From contig NZ_QICS01000006.1 of assembly GCF_003201285.1 (NCBI RefSeq), positions 62,001 through 126,000 of the forward strand: a stretch of DNA of 64,000 nt, written 5' to 3'. Each line of letters begins with the position of its first letter. The stretch's first letter is position 1. Position numbers and translations under genes: made by a program. Below the pieces are notes generated by a model. It was not told where the DNA came from. It did not search any database and saw only the letters and a program-made list of their open reading frames with translations. Source of the stretch: Lachnotalea glycerini. Lineage in GTDB: Bacteria; Bacillota; Clostridia; Lachnospirales; Lachnospiraceae. Positions 42,639-52,710 of this stretch are shown here, piece after piece.

Positions 42639-43679
42639 ATGGGTAGGACAGTGAAGATGGCAGATATTGCAAAGAAGATGAATGTAAGTGTTGTAACTGT
42701 ATCAAAGGCATTATCCGGACAAAAAGGGGTAAGTGAAGAATCCAGAAAGCGTATTCTTGAATTAGCAGCAAAGATGGGATATGAAAAAAAGACAAAAGTT
42801 AAGGACTTAGCAAAAAAAGAAATATATGTTCTTGGGATTGTGGTTGCTGAGAGATACTTAGCTGAAAATCAATCTTTTTATTGGAAGATATATCAGGAAA
42901 TTATGCAAAAAGCAAAACAAAAAAAGAGTTTTATGATTCTAGAGGTGGTAAATGAGGAAGATGAAAACGAGTGTAGAATACCGCAGATTATTCAGGAAGA
43001 AAAAATTGATGGTTTAATTATCATGGGAAGTTTTAGAAAAAAGTATTCTGTTTTTTTAACCTCTAATTTAGGCTTGCCATTAGTAGAACTGGACGCATCC
43101 AATGTAGGATCAGCTTGTGATTCAGTAGTATTTAATAATTTACAGGGAGGATATCAGATGACCAACTATTTGTTTGAGCTGGGACATAAAAAAATAGGAT
43201 TTGTTGGAACAAGATTGGCAACATCAAGTATTGATGAACGTTTTCTGGGGTATCTGAAATCCGTCATGGAGCACGGAGAAGTGTGGAAAGAAGAATGGTT
43301 CATTGACGACAGAGACAGGGAGTCAGGGCAATTAAATTATGAAACAAAATTTACTTTGCCAAAGGACATGCCTACGGCGTTTTTTTGTAACTGCGATCTG
43401 ACAGCCAGCTTTATGATGCGAAAATTAAAGGACGCAGGCTACCTGGTACCGGAGGATATTTCTGTTGTGGGTTTTGATGATTTTTTAAGTGAGCAATTTG
43501 TAACAATTGGTCTTACTACTTATGCCATTGACATGATTGAAATGGCTAAGCGGACGCTTCACATACTCCTCCATAAAATAAACAACCAGAACTATTCTAC
43601 CGGGACATTTGTAGTTGCGGGTAAACTTATTGAACGGGAGAGTGCAAAGCAGATTGCTCCACCAATACCGTTTGTTTAA
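42639..43679 (+). CDS. LacI-family transcriptional regulator
   Basis: A 346-residue repressor. The helix-turn-helix and hinge at residues 1-60 read MADIAKKMNVSVVTVSKALSGQKGVSEESRKRILELAAKMGY. The effector domain follows the periplasmic-binding-protein fold (IDGLIIMGSF; FDDFLSEQFVTIGLTTYAID). It lies at the end of the rhamnosidase cluster and converges on the AraC regulator gene, overlapping it by 53 bp. It could control either the rhamnosidase cluster or the mannan locus; the direction suggests the former. Confidence 0.92.
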   Translation: MGRTVKMADIAKKMNVSVVTVSKALSGQKGVSEESRKRILELAAKMGYEKKTKVKDLAKKEIYVLGIVVAERYLAENQSFYWKIYQEIMQKAKQKKSFMILEVVNEEDENECRIPQIIQEEKIDGLIIMGSFRKKYSVFLTSNLGLPLVELDASNVGSACDSVVFNNLQGGYQMTNYLFELGHKKIGFVGTRLATSSIDERFLGYLKSVMEHGEVWKEEWFIDDRDRESGQLNYETKFTLPKDMPTAFFCNCDLTASFMMRKLKDAGYLVPEDISVVGFDDFLSEQFVTIGLTTYAIDMIEMAKRTLHILLHKINNQNYSTGTFVVAGKLIERESAKQIAPPIPFV

Positions 43680-44550
43680 ATGCGCTTGGGGTAAGGTTTG
43701 TGCTCTTTTTAAATAAATTAATAAAGTGATTTGTATTTTCATAACCGATATAGCTGCTTATTTCATGGATATTATAATCTGTGGTGAGCAGCATTTCTTT
43801 TGCTATTTCAATTCTTTTTTGGTTTAAGTATTGTAAAGGAGGCATCCCATAAAATTTAGAAAATTCTCTGCAAAGTCTGTATTTATTGATTTTGAGCGTA
43901 TTCTCTAAACTAGAAAGTGAAAACTTCATTTGATAATGATAATCAAATTGATTTTTCATCTCTACCAGATACTCAGGAATGGAAGAGGAAGGAGTGGGTG
44001 CTGGTATATTTGCCAGGTATAAATCACACAAGATATCTGTTAAAGCTTTATGCATGATAATGGCATCATAATCAGAATACTGATTGGGAATACCAGAAAG
44101 TTTTGATAAATTCTGATGAAACGCAGAATGTACAGGAATAGAAAAAGGCTTTATCGGATACGGAGAAAGAGCGTGATATGAATCCCAATCATTTCCGTTA
44201 ATAAAGAACAATTTAAACTTCCAAGGTAATACTGCAGTTTGTAAAGTGAACGAATGTGTACAATCAAACAATATACCAGTTTGTTCAGTCATGATAGCAG
44301 AAAAATGTTCGCAATTTAGTTTGCCGCTGCCTGATAAAGTATATAAAAATAGAAAGCCTGTGAAAGGAGAAAAGGAAAAGGAAAAAGGATAATCAATAGG
44401 ACAGGTGCCACCTGCCAGTAATTTTAATAAATTTGTTTGAATTGTAGATTGACACGTGTATATATTGGGAATGAGTATATCTGGTTCTGCTTTCATATTG
44501 ATCATTTTTCGTCCTGAGACAGATTGGTGAAATTGAGTTATAAAATCCAA
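43627..44550 (-). CDS. AraC-family regulator of the mannan locus
   Basis: A 307-residue one-component regulator. The N-terminal 190 residues are an AraC cupin-like ligand domain (FLFLYTLSGSGKL, then FINGNDWDSYH). The C-terminal 100 residues carry the two helix-turn-helix units (SLENTLKINKYRLCREFSKFYG; IHEISSYIGYENTNHFINLFKKSTNLTPSAFKQ). It is transcribed away from the binding-protein gene at 44806, sharing a 255-bp promoter region, so it probably activates the mannan locus. Its 3' end overlaps the LacI gene end on the opposite strand. Confidence 0.92.
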   Translation of the reverse strand: MDFITQFHQSVSGRKMINMKAEPDILIPNIYTCQSTIQTNLLKLLAGGTCPIDYPFSFSFSPFTGFLFLYTLSGSGKLNCEHFSAIMTEQTGILFDCTHSFTLQTAVLPWKFKLFFINGNDWDSYHALSPYPIKPFSIPVHSAFHQNLSKLSGIPNQYSDYDAIIMHKALTDILCDLYLANIPAPTPSSSIPEYLVEMKNQFDYHYQMKFSLSSLENTLKINKYRLCREFSKFYGMPPLQYLNQKRIEIAKEMLLTTDYNIHEISSYIGYENTNHFINLFKKSTNLTPSAFKQTVLVEQSALHSPVQ

Positions 44551-44740
44551 AATTAATTCTCCTTTGCATTCAAAATATATTAATTAGTGGTTAAGCTAAA
44601 AAGTATACAATAATTTTAGCAATTTAAATTATATATGCATAATTAACAAAAACGTTGAATAAAAATTAGCAAACAGTAACAAAAAGACAAATATAATCAA
44701 GAATCAATGATTAATAGCAAGAATGAATGATGATTAAATT

Positions 44741-44767
44741 ACTTAATTGATTATAATGTAATTAAGT
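44741..44767. promoter_or_regulatory. Inverted repeat across the -10 box of the mannan operon
   Basis: ACTTAATT (44741-44748) and AATTAAGT (44760-44767) are a perfect inverted repeat with an 11-base spacer that contains TATAAT (44752-44757). A protein bound here would cover the promoter, so it looks like a repressor operator for the gene at 44806. Confidence 0.5.
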
Positions 44768-44805
44768 TAAATAATCAATAATTAGTTTAAGGAGGAAAAG
44801 AAAAT

Positions 44806-46191
44806 ATGAGTAAAAAAGTTTTAGCAATATTTTTATCGGCGGTTATGACATTGTCATTAGCAGCTTGTGGAAATGGTAACAAAAGTGCATCCAAGGATAT
44901 AGATGAAGAAACGATTCAATATGCGGACATAGAGGTGGGTAAGGATTATACAGATATAAAAACTACAATTCATTTCTATAATAGCAGAACGGATATGGAA
45001 AAATCAGATTATTCAGGAAAGCAATGGAAAGATTACGTAGCTGATTTTAATAAACTTTATCCCAATATCACAGTAGAAGTTGAAACAGATTCTGCCTATG
45101 CGGATAATGCTTTGATTCGTCTGCAAGGTGGAGATTGGGGTGACATTATGTACATTCCGGCTGTGGATAAAAGTGACTTAAGTACATACTTTTTGTCATA
45201 TGGTGACCTTGATACCATGAAAGAAGAAATCAAATATGCTACGGCTTGGGAATATGATGGGCAGGAATATGGAATTCCATGTGATGGTACAGCAAATGGA
45301 ATTGTATATAACAAAGCAGTTTTTAAAGCAGCAGGTATTGATGCACTTCCAACAACACCGGAAGAATTACTTAAAGACTTACAGTTAATTAAGGATAATA
45401 CGCAGGCAATTCCACTTTATACAAATTATGCTGCAGGCTGGACTATGGGAGCATGGGATGCATATATTGGTGGAGCTGCTACTGGTGAAACGGATTATAT
45501 GAATCAGACATTAATACATACGGCAGCACCATTTACTGACCCCGGAGATGGAACACATGCATACAACGTATATAAAATTTTATATGATGCAGTGGCAAAT
45601 GGGTTAACAGAAGATGACTATTCAACGACAGACTGGGAAGGCAGCAAAGCAATGCTCAATAATGGTGAAATTGGATGCATGGTTCTTGGCTCATGGGCAT
45701 TTTCACAAATAAAACAGGCTGGTGATCAACCAGATGATGTTGGATATATGCCATTTCCTATTACAATAGATGGAAAACAATATGCGACGACAGCAGGCGA
45801 TTATAGTTATTGTATTAATGTAGATTCTTCCTCCGATAATCAGAAAGCAGCTATGGTATTTGTGAAATGGATGACAGAAGAATCAGGTTATGCAATGAAT
45901 GAAGGTGGTATTACTGTTGATAAAGACAATGATGAACTTCCGGATACCTATGCAGAGTTTGAAAGTGTAGAGTTTATTGAAGATCAGCCGGCAGTATCAG
46001 GAGAAGAAGACTTCTTCAATATGTTGAATGCTGACTCAGAATTAATGGTAAATACAGGTGGAAACCAAAAAGTTCAGTCTATTATAGAGCATGCAGCAAA
46101 TGGAGACAAAACTTTCGATGATATTATGAGTGAATGGAACAAAGCTTGGTCTGATGCTCAAGAGACAAATGGTATTGAACAAAAGTATTAA
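44806..46191 (+). CDS. Mannooligosaccharide-binding lipoprotein (probable)
   Basis: A 461-residue lipoprotein: signal MSKKVLAIFLSAVMTLSLAA with lipobox LAACG (Cys near 21), then a family 1 solute-binding domain (DTKAIPLYTNYAAGW-like repeats; WMTEESGYAMNEGG near the end). AAGGAGG precedes the ATG. It heads an ABC transporter gene set followed by 2-epimerase, GH130 phosphorylases and acetyl esterases, the content of the Roseburia intestinalis mannan-uptake locus, so the ligand is probably (acetylated) beta-1,4-mannooligosaccharide. That ligand is inferred from context. Confidence 0.9.
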   Translation: MSKKVLAIFLSAVMTLSLAACGNGNKSASKDIDEETIQYADIEVGKDYTDIKTTIHFYNSRTDMEKSDYSGKQWKDYVADFNKLYPNITVEVETDSAYADNALIRLQGGDWGDIMYIPAVDKSDLSTYFLSYGDLDTMKEEIKYATAWEYDGQEYGIPCDGTANGIVYNKAVFKAAGIDALPTTPEELLKDLQLIKDNTQAIPLYTNYAAGWTMGAWDAYIGGAATGETDYMNQTLIHTAAPFTDPGDGTHAYNVYKILYDAVANGLTEDDYSTTDWEGSKAMLNNGEIGCMVLGSWAFSQIKQAGDQPDDVGYMPFPITIDGKQYATTAGDYSYCINVDSSSDNQKAAMVFVKWMTEESGYAMNEGGITVDKDNDELPDTYAEFESVEFIEDQPAVSGEEDFFNMLNADSELMVNTGGNQKVQSIIEHAANGDKTFDDIMSEWNKAWSDAQETNGIEQKY

Positions 46192-46294
46192 GCAATGACA
46201 AAATGTTTCTGCCATATAACAAGATTTATCAGGTTGAGTGTTTCTCAACCTGATAAAAATTTCAATGGTAATGAGAAAAATGGAGGAACAAGGT

Positions 46295-47299
46295 ATGCCA
46301 CAAAGAAGTGTTGCAAAGAAGAAAACATTTGGTCAATGGATAAAGAGCAGAAAAGGGCAACAGGCAGTTGTAATTTTTGCATTTACAGTGGTACCGCTTA
46401 TACTGCTTTTAACATTTACCTATTATCCTTTTTGTGAAATGGTAAAGTATAGTTTTTATAAAATGAAATATGTTGGTGCTAGAACCTTTGTTGGATTTAA
46501 TAATTACAAAGCGGTATTTGAAAGAGATGATATTGTAGGCGCATTAAAACTGAGTCTGTATTATATGTGTGGCTCTGTTTTTCAGGTTGCACTGGCATTA
46601 TATCTTGCAACTATTTTAAGTTTTAAAGTGAAAGCAGGCAATTTCTTTAAAGGAGCTATGTTTTTTCCCTATTTGATTAATGGTATTGCAATAGGTTTTA
46701 TCTTTAAATTCTTTTTCACAAGAGGATTTGTATTTGATACAGTATTGCAATGGTGCGGTTTTCAAATAGATAATTTGCCTTATTGGTTAAAGGATCAGTC
46801 GATCAATAACTGGTCTTTAGTTGGTACTTCCGTATGGAGATACTTTGGTCAGAATATGATATTGTTTATCGGTGCTATGATGTCTGTAGATGAGACGTTA
46901 TATGAAGCTGCACAGATAGATGGAGCAAATAAATTTCAACAATTTCGGCATATTATTTTGCCAAGCATTAAGACAATTGTAACGTTAAATATTATTCTTT
47001 CTATAACAGGCGCGTTAAGTGCGTTTGAGGCACCATATGTGATTACAAGTGGTGCAAATGGGACAGGAACATACTTTGTTGTAATGAATACAATCGCTCA
47101 TACGAATCAGAAAGTTGGATTGGCGTCTGCTATGGCTGTATTTTTGCTGGCAATTATTTTTGTCTGTACCATATTGCAGAAACTATTTTTTCGATTTGTT
47201 TTTCGAAATGCAAATGAGGAAGACGGCAGTAAGGAAACAAAGGTAAAACCTCAAAAGCGAAAACTGCTAAAACAACAGAAGGGAAGTGATGTAGCGTGA
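46295..47299 (+). CDS. ABC transporter permease, first of pair (mannan locus)
   Basis: A 334-residue MalF-like permease with about six helices. The first helix VVIFAFTVVPLILLLTFTYY and the EAA loop TLYEAAQIDGANKFQQFRHIILPSIK are visible. An in-frame ATG at 46238 is upstream without a site; the ATG at 46295 follows GGAGGAA. Its C-terminus carries a basic tail after the last helix, and the partner permease starts in a 4-base overlap (GTGA). Confidence 0.93.
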   Translation: MPQRSVAKKKTFGQWIKSRKGQQAVVIFAFTVVPLILLLTFTYYPFCEMVKYSFYKMKYVGARTFVGFNNYKAVFERDDIVGALKLSLYYMCGSVFQVALALYLATILSFKVKAGNFFKGAMFFPYLINGIAIGFIFKFFFTRGFVFDTVLQWCGFQIDNLPYWLKDQSINNWSLVGTSVWRYFGQNMILFIGAMMSVDETLYEAAQIDGANKFQQFRHIILPSIKTIVTLNIILSITGALSAFEAPYVITSGANGTGTYFVVMNTIAHTNQKVGLASAMAVFLLAIIFVCTILQKLFFRFVFRNANEEDGSKETKVKPQKRKLLKQQKGSDVA

Positions 47300-48153
47300 A
47301 AAAAATAAAAAAGCATTATAGTATAGGTTTCATTATATGGAAAATTATACAGTATGCCTCCTTGTTATTCGTATCGTTTTGCGCAATCATTCCGGTTGTT
47401 TCTTGCGTGATTACAGCATTTAAGTCAGAGGCAGAATACCAAAATACGAATGTAATGACTTTTCCCTCTAACTGGTTAAATTTAAGTAATTTTGTAGATG
47501 CATTTCAAAAAGCAAACATGGGGCTTGCTTTTCGAAATTCTGTGATTATTCTTGTATTTGTATTGCTTGGATCAGTACTGATTGGTACACAGTTAGCTTA
47601 TGTATTAAATCGTTTTAAATTTGTTGGAAATGAATTAATTCGAAATTTATTTACATTTGCAGCATTATTACCCGGAATTGCTATGCAGGTAGCAGTGTAT
47701 GAAATTATGACAAAGCTTGGGTTTGTCAATACCTTATATGGATACATTATTATGTGTATGGGAACGGATGTAATATCCATCTACATATTCATACAATATT
47801 TTGAAAATATTTCAATATCCTTGGATGAATCAGCTATCATTGACGGGGCATCATATTTTACTATTTATCGAAGAATTTTGTTACCGTTGTTGAAACCAGC
47901 GATTGTAACCAGTCTGATATTGAAAGGCGTCGGTGTCTATAATGAATATTACTGTGCAAATCTTTATTTGCAGGACAAATCAAAGTACGCAACCATGTCT
48001 ACTGCGCTATACAGCTTTACCGGACCATTGGGAAGCAGATATAATTTAATTTGTGCTGGTGTTATTATTTCACTGCTGCCGGCATTAATCGTATTCTTAT
48101 TGTGCCAAAAACAGATTTACAGTGGAATTGCTGCAGGTGCAGTCAAAGGTTAA
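47296..48153 (+). CDS. ABC transporter permease, second of pair (mannan locus)
   Basis: A 285-residue MalG-like permease starting at GTG 47296, overlapping the previous stop. Six helices; the EAA loop reads ISLDESAIIDGASYFTIYRRILLPLLKPA, with Asp-Glu-Ser in place of EAA's first Ala-Ala. It ends YSGIAAGAVKG. Together with the proteins at 44806 and 46295 it forms an importer that needs an ATPase encoded elsewhere. Confidence 0.93.
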   Translation: MKKIKKHYSIGFIIWKIIQYASLLFVSFCAIIPVVSCVITAFKSEAEYQNTNVMTFPSNWLNLSNFVDAFQKANMGLAFRNSVIILVFVLLGSVLIGTQLAYVLNRFKFVGNELIRNLFTFAALLPGIAMQVAVYEIMTKLGFVNTLYGYIIMCMGTDVISIYIFIQYFENISISLDESAIIDGASYFTIYRRILLPLLKPAIVTSLILKGVGVYNEYYCANLYLQDKSKYATMSTALYSFTGPLGSRYNLICAGVIISLLPALIVFLLCQKQIYSGIAAGAVKG

Positions 48154-48221
48154 TAAGAATCTTAATATAGAAAATACAGAGTTAAAAAAACTTAAAAATA
48201 TAGAGTGAGATAGTAGAGGCG

Positions 48222-49418
48222 ATGATGTTGATTGGTGAAATAAAAGAATATTTAACAAATAGAATGATTCCTTTCTGGGTTCATATGAAAGATGAAGAAC
48301 ATGGCGGATTTTATGGTCAGATGGATGGGGATTTAACACTTCAAAAAGAAGCGGATAAAGGTGGCATCTTAAATAGCAGGATTTTATGGTTTTTCGCAAA
48401 CACTTATGGGGAGCTTGGGGATGAACATCTGTTAGAATGTGCAACACATGCATATCGATTTTTGAAAGAAGCATTTTGGGATAAAGAATATGGGGGGGTT
48501 TACTGGTCTGTTCATTACAATGGAATACAGGCAGATACGACCAAACATACATATTGCCAGGCATTTGCAATTTATGCATTGTCTTCCTACTATGCAGTAA
48601 GTAAGGACGAAAAAGCGTTAGAAATGGCTGAAAAGCTGTTTGATTTGATTGAAGATAATTGTACAGACTCATATGGGTACATGGAAGCATTTGATCGCAG
48701 GTTTATGCCAGTGGACAACGAAAAGCTATCAGAAAACGGTGTCATGGCAGACAAGACTATGAACACGATTCTTCATGTGTTTGAAGCTTATACCGAATTA
48801 TACCGTGTACGAAAAGAGGAGAATAAAAGCATTGAATTTACCAATAAAGTAGCACATCGATTACGTTTTATATTAAATGTTATAGCGGATCGAATTTATA
48901 ATCCCATATTAAAGAGACAAGAAGTATTTTTTGATAAAAAATATAGAAGCATTTTGGATTTAAACTCCTATGGACACGATATAGAAGCCGCATGGCTGAT
49001 TGACAGAGGATGTGAGGTACTGGGAGAGAGATCTTACAGTCAAAGAATGATAAATATCACAACATCACTAACAGAAAAAATATTTGAAACAGCATTTACT
49101 GGGGATTCTTTGTACAATGAATGCTGCAATGGAGAAATTGACAAAACCAGAATCTGGTGGGTGCAAGCGGAAGCAGTAATAGGGTTTTTAAACGGTTATC
49201 AAAAAGATAAAAAAGAAAAAAAATACTACGAAGCAGCAACCTCGATTTGGAACTATATTAAGAAAAACTTTATCGATTACAGAAAAGGCTCAGAGTGGTT
49301 TTGGTCAGTGGATGACCAAGGCATTTCGAACAAAGAAAAAGGAATTGTAAACATGTGGAAATGTCCTTATCACAATGGTCGGATGTGTTTAGAGGTAATG
49401 AGGAGACTAAAAGGATGA
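48222..49418 (+). CDS. Cellobiose/mannobiose 2-epimerase
   Basis: A 398-residue (alpha/alpha)6-barrel enzyme of the N-acylglucosamine 2-epimerase superfamily. Features are [59 protein letters not shown], and the C-terminal [13 protein letters not shown]. It converts beta-1,4-mannobiose to mannosylglucose (and cellobiose likewise), the substrate for the GH130 phosphorylase encoded next; the two genes overlap by 4 bp (ATGA), strong support for this sequence. Start codon ATG 48222 or 48225 cannot be separated. Confidence 0.92.
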   Translation: MMLIGEIKEYLTNRMIPFWVHMKDEEHGGFYGQMDGDLTLQKEADKGGILNSRILWFFANTYGELGDEHLLECATHAYRFLKEAFWDKEYGGVYWSVHYNGIQADTTKHTYCQAFAIYALSSYYAVSKDEKALEMAEKLFDLIEDNCTDSYGYMEAFDRRFMPVDNEKLSENGVMADKTMNTILHVFEAYTELYRVRKEENKSIEFTNKVAHRLRFILNVIADRIYNPILKRQEVFFDKKYRSILDLNSYGHDIEAAWLIDRGCEVLGERSYSQRMINITTSLTEKIFETAFTGDSLYNECCNGEIDKTRIWWVQAEAVIGFLNGYQKDKKEKKYYEAATSIWNYIKKNFIDYRKGSEWFWSVDDQGISNKEKGIVNMWKCPYHNGRMCLEVMRRLKG

Positions 49419-50590
49419 TTCATGAAAAATATTTCGAAAAATTAGAAGAACAACAGCAGCTATTTCAAAAGAAAAATCAAAAAAGTAATTTTTATAACGG
49501 AATTTATGACAGATATGTAGATCCGGTTCTGACAAACCAGCATATTCCACTTATCTGGCGTTATGATATAAACAAAGAGACAAATCCGTTCTTTATGGAA
49601 CGATTAGGCGTAAATGCGGTATTAAATGCCGGAGCCATTTATTTGAATAATAAATTTTATCTGGTTGCAAGAGTAGAAGGAAATGACAGAAAGTCATTCT
49701 TTGCAGTCGCAGAGAGCGATCATGGTATTGACGGATTTCATTTCTGGGATTATCCCATTCTATTAGAGGATACGTGTTTAAGTGAAACCAATGTTTATGA
49801 TATGCGTCTGACACAGCATGAAGACGGATACATTTATGGTGTGTTTTGCTCTGAGAGTAAAGATAAGACGCAGTCGGATTTATCAGCAGCAGTTGCAGAG
49901 GCAGGAATTGTAAGAACCAAGGATTTGAAAAATTGGGAGCGGCTAGAGAATCTTAAAACGCTGCACTCTTTGCAGCAAAGAAATGTTGTACTGCATCCGG
50001 AATTTGTGAATGGTAAGTATGCTTTTTACACAAGGCCAATGGACGATTTTATTGATACCGGATCGGGTGGCGGAATCGGATTTGGTTTATGCGAAGATAT
50101 TACACATGCGGTAATTGATGAAGAGATCATAACCAGTAAAAGAAAGTATCATACCATTACCGAGGCTAAAAACGGAGCCGGAGCTGTGCCAATTAAGACA
50201 GAAAAAGGTTGGATTCATATTGCACATGGTGTTAGAAATACAGCAGCAGGACTTCGCTATGTCATCTATGCATTCGCAACGGCAATTGATGACCCCGCTA
50301 AGGTGATTGCAGAGCCTTCTGGATTCTTAATTGCGCCACTTGGAGAAGAAAGAGTGGGAGATGTATCCAATGTGGTATTTACTAATGGTGCCATTGCAAA
50401 GGATAACGGAGAGGTTTATATCTACTATGCTTCCTCTGATACGAGAATGCATGTGGCAACAACAACAAAAGAAAAATTGATTGATTACGTATTTCACACA
50501 CCCAAAGATCCAGGGCGTTCCGTAGAATGTGTGGCACAAAGATGTGAGATAATCAAAGAAAATTTAAGACTGATAAACAACGGAAAGTAA
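49415..50590 (+). CDS. GH130_1 4-O-beta-D-mannosyl-D-glucose phosphorylase
   Basis: A 391-residue inverting phosphorylase giving mannose 1-phosphate and glucose. The five-bladed propeller shows [52 protein letters not shown] with the catalytic Asp, PRPMDD-like TRPMDDF, and [20 protein letters not shown] with phosphate-binding residues. The size and sequence style match the mannosylglucose-specific subfamily 1. An in-frame start at 49355 lies inside the epimerase gene; ATG 49415 follows AGGAG and overlaps the epimerase stop. Acts in the cytoplasm on the product of the epimerase. Confidence 0.92.
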   Translation: MIHEKYFEKLEEQQQLFQKKNQKSNFYNGIYDRYVDPVLTNQHIPLIWRYDINKETNPFFMERLGVNAVLNAGAIYLNNKFYLVARVEGNDRKSFFAVAESDHGIDGFHFWDYPILLEDTCLSETNVYDMRLTQHEDGYIYGVFCSESKDKTQSDLSAAVAEAGIVRTKDLKNWERLENLKTLHSLQQRNVVLHPEFVNGKYAFYTRPMDDFIDTGSGGGIGFGLCEDITHAVIDEEIITSKRKYHTITEAKNGAGAVPIKTEKGWIHIAHGVRNTAAGLRYVIYAFATAIDDPAKVIAEPSGFLIAPLGEERVGDVSNVVFTNGAIAKDNGEVYIYYASSDTRMHVATTTKEKLIDYVFHTPKDPGRSVECVAQRCEIIKENLRLINNGK

Positions 50591-50601
50591 GAGGGATTAA
50601 T

Positions 50602-51624
50602 ATGAGTAAATATACAATGAACAGTCCAACAGTGCAAAATGTACCATGGCAGGATAAGCCAGAAGACTTAAAGGGCGCTCCAATTTGGCGCTATGATAAA
50701 AATCCGATTATTGGACGAAATCCCACAGAGAAAGTGGCAAGAATTTTTAACAGTGCAGTGATTCCCTATGAAGGAGCATTTATTGGCGTGTTTCGTGGAG
50801 AGCAGGTAAACGGAATTCCATATATCTATCTGGGAAGAAGCAAAGATGCGATTCACTGGAACTTTGATGAAAATAAAATTCCTTTTCAAGATGAGAGTGG
50901 AAAAGAATTTATGCCGATTTATGCATATGATCCCCGTCTTGTAAAGATAGAAGATACATATTATATAATCTGGTGCCAGGATTTTTACGGTGCGGCAATC
51001 GGGATGGCAAAGACAACCGATTTTAAGACATTTACCAGAATTGAAAATCCATTTCTCCCGTTTAACAGGAATGCAGTATTGTTCCCTAGAAAAATAAATG
51101 GAAACTTTATGATGTTATCCAGACCCTCCGATAGTGGACATACACCATTTGGTGATATCTTTATCAGCGAGAGTCCTGATTTGACCTACTGGGGGAAACA
51201 CCGCCATGTCATGGGCAAGAATCCGGAATGGTGGCAGTCTGTAAAGATTGGTGGAGGTGCGGCTCCGATTGAGACAAGTGAAGGCTGGCTTTTATTTTAT
51301 CATGGAGTAACTGGAACCTGTAACGGGCTTGTTTATTCAATTGGTGGAGCAATTTTAGACATTGATGAACCTTCCAAAGTGAAATATAGATGTGAGAATT
51401 TTCTTCTGACTCCTCAGGAGTGGTATGAGGAACGTGGATTTGTACCAAATGTATGTTTCCCATGTGCAACCATCCATGACTCAAAAAGTGGAAAGATTGC
51501 CGTTTATTATGGTGCGGCAGACAGCTACGTCGGTCTTGCATTCACAACACTAGATGAAATTATAGATTACATTAAGAATAACAGTGCTGTGAGACAAGAA
51601 GACACAGAACTTGGAATCCGATAG
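50602..51624 (+). CDS. GH130_2 beta-1,4-mannooligosaccharide phosphorylase
   Basis: A 340-residue GH130 enzyme, shorter than the subfamily-1 neighbour. Motifs: APIWRYDKNPIIGRNP, RIFNSAVIPYEGAFIGVFRGE, MPIYAYDPRLVKIEDTYY with the catalytic Asp in DPRL, RPSDSGHTPFGD, and GGGAAPIETSEGWLLFYHGV. The subfamily-2 style indicates stepwise phosphorolysis of longer mannooligosaccharides to mannose 1-phosphate and shorter chains. It starts 11 bp behind the GH130_1 gene. Linkage preference (1,4 versus 1,2 chains) is inferred from the locus. Confidence 0.9.
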   Translation: MSKYTMNSPTVQNVPWQDKPEDLKGAPIWRYDKNPIIGRNPTEKVARIFNSAVIPYEGAFIGVFRGEQVNGIPYIYLGRSKDAIHWNFDENKIPFQDESGKEFMPIYAYDPRLVKIEDTYYIIWCQDFYGAAIGMAKTTDFKTFTRIENPFLPFNRNAVLFPRKINGNFMMLSRPSDSGHTPFGDIFISESPDLTYWGKHRHVMGKNPEWWQSVKIGGGAAPIETSEGWLLFYHGVTGTCNGLVYSIGGAILDIDEPSKVKYRCENFLLTPQEWYEERGFVPNVCFPCATIHDSKSGKIAVYYGAADSYVGLAFTTLDEIIDYIKNNSAVRQEDTELGIR

Positions 51625-51657
51625 ACTAAGTGACAGACATCAAATGGAGGAAATCGT

Positions 51658-52710
51658 ATGCTGATATTACCAGAAAATACACATTTGCAATACAGTGGCC
51701 GGATTGATTTTGAAGATAAAAATGCGCCTGTTTTCATTTACCCATGCAGTTGGGTAAAAATGAATTTTACAAAAAACACACTGAAAGTAGTCGTAGAGAA
51801 TCACCATGAATGCTGGAACAATTATCTTGGGTATATTTTGGATGGCGTGCAGGGAAAACTTTTACTTTCAAGGAAAGGAAAAGAGGAGATTGAGATTCCG
51901 GTTGATAAAAAGAATGAGGAACATGAATTATTACTCTTTAAAAGGCAGGATGCTTGTCACCTGTTTACCTTTTTGGGCTTTCTTGTAGAGGATGACTGTG
52001 TGGTGAAACATGCAGATTCTAAGCCAAAGAAAAAAATCGAAGTATATGGAGACAGTGTGTCTGCTGGGGAGGTATCCGAAGCAATTGACTATGTTGGAAA
52101 AGAAGATCCAAAACACAATGGAGAATACTCAAACAGTTGGTATTCTTACGCTTGGATGACAGCTAGAAAACTGGGGGCAGAGATTCATGATATCGCGCAG
52201 GGAGGTATCTCACTGCTGAATAAGACCGGATGGTTTTGCGCACCGGAATACATTGGAATGGAAGATACTTATGATAAACTTAACTATAATCCACACCTTG
52301 GCAGTGTAAAACCATGGGATTTTACAAAATACAGACCACATGTAGTTATCGTAGCGATTGGACAAAATGATAATCACCCGGAGGATTATATGGCAGCAGA
52401 GCCAAAGGGAGTTAAGGCAAAGTACTGGAAAGAACACTATGAGATGCTTATCAGAAACCTTAGATTGAAATATCCAAAATCAGTATTGATTTTGACCACA
52501 ACTATTTTAAATCATGCAAAAGAGTGGGATGATGCAATTGAAGAGGTATGTCAAAAAGTCAATGATTCAAATCTCTACCATTTTCTTTACACCAGAAACG
52601 CAGCCGGAACACCGGGTCATATCCGTATTTCGGAAGCAGAGGAGATGTCTGATGAATTGAGTGCGTTTATTGAGTCATTGGGACAAAAGATATGGGAGGC
52701 AGAAGAATGA
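51658..52710 (+). CDS. CE2-like acetyl esterase (SGNH)
   Basis: A 350-residue two-domain esterase. The N-terminal 120 residues are a jelly roll (YSGRIDFEDKNAPVFIYPCSWVKMNF) and the rest an SGNH hydrolase: block I VYGDSVSAGE (nucleophile Ser), VAIGQNDNHPED (Asn block), and GTPGHIRISEAEEMS with the catalytic His. This build matches carbohydrate esterase family 2, including the CE2 enzyme of Roseburia mannan loci, which removes acetyl groups from mannose residues. No signal peptide is seen, so deacetylation happens on imported oligosaccharides. Confidence 0.85.
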   Translation: MLILPENTHLQYSGRIDFEDKNAPVFIYPCSWVKMNFTKNTLKVVVENHHECWNNYLGYILDGVQGKLLLSRKGKEEIEIPVDKKNEEHELLLFKRQDACHLFTFLGFLVEDDCVVKHADSKPKKKIEVYGDSVSAGEVSEAIDYVGKEDPKHNGEYSNSWYSYAWMTARKLGAEIHDIAQGGISLLNKTGWFCAPEYIGMEDTYDKLNYNPHLGSVKPWDFTKYRPHVVIVAIGQNDNHPEDYMAAEPKGVKAKYWKEHYEMLIRNLRLKYPKSVLILTTTILNHAKEWDDAIEEVCQKVNDSNLYHFLYTRNAAGTPGHIRISEAEEMSDELSAFIESLGQKIWEAEE

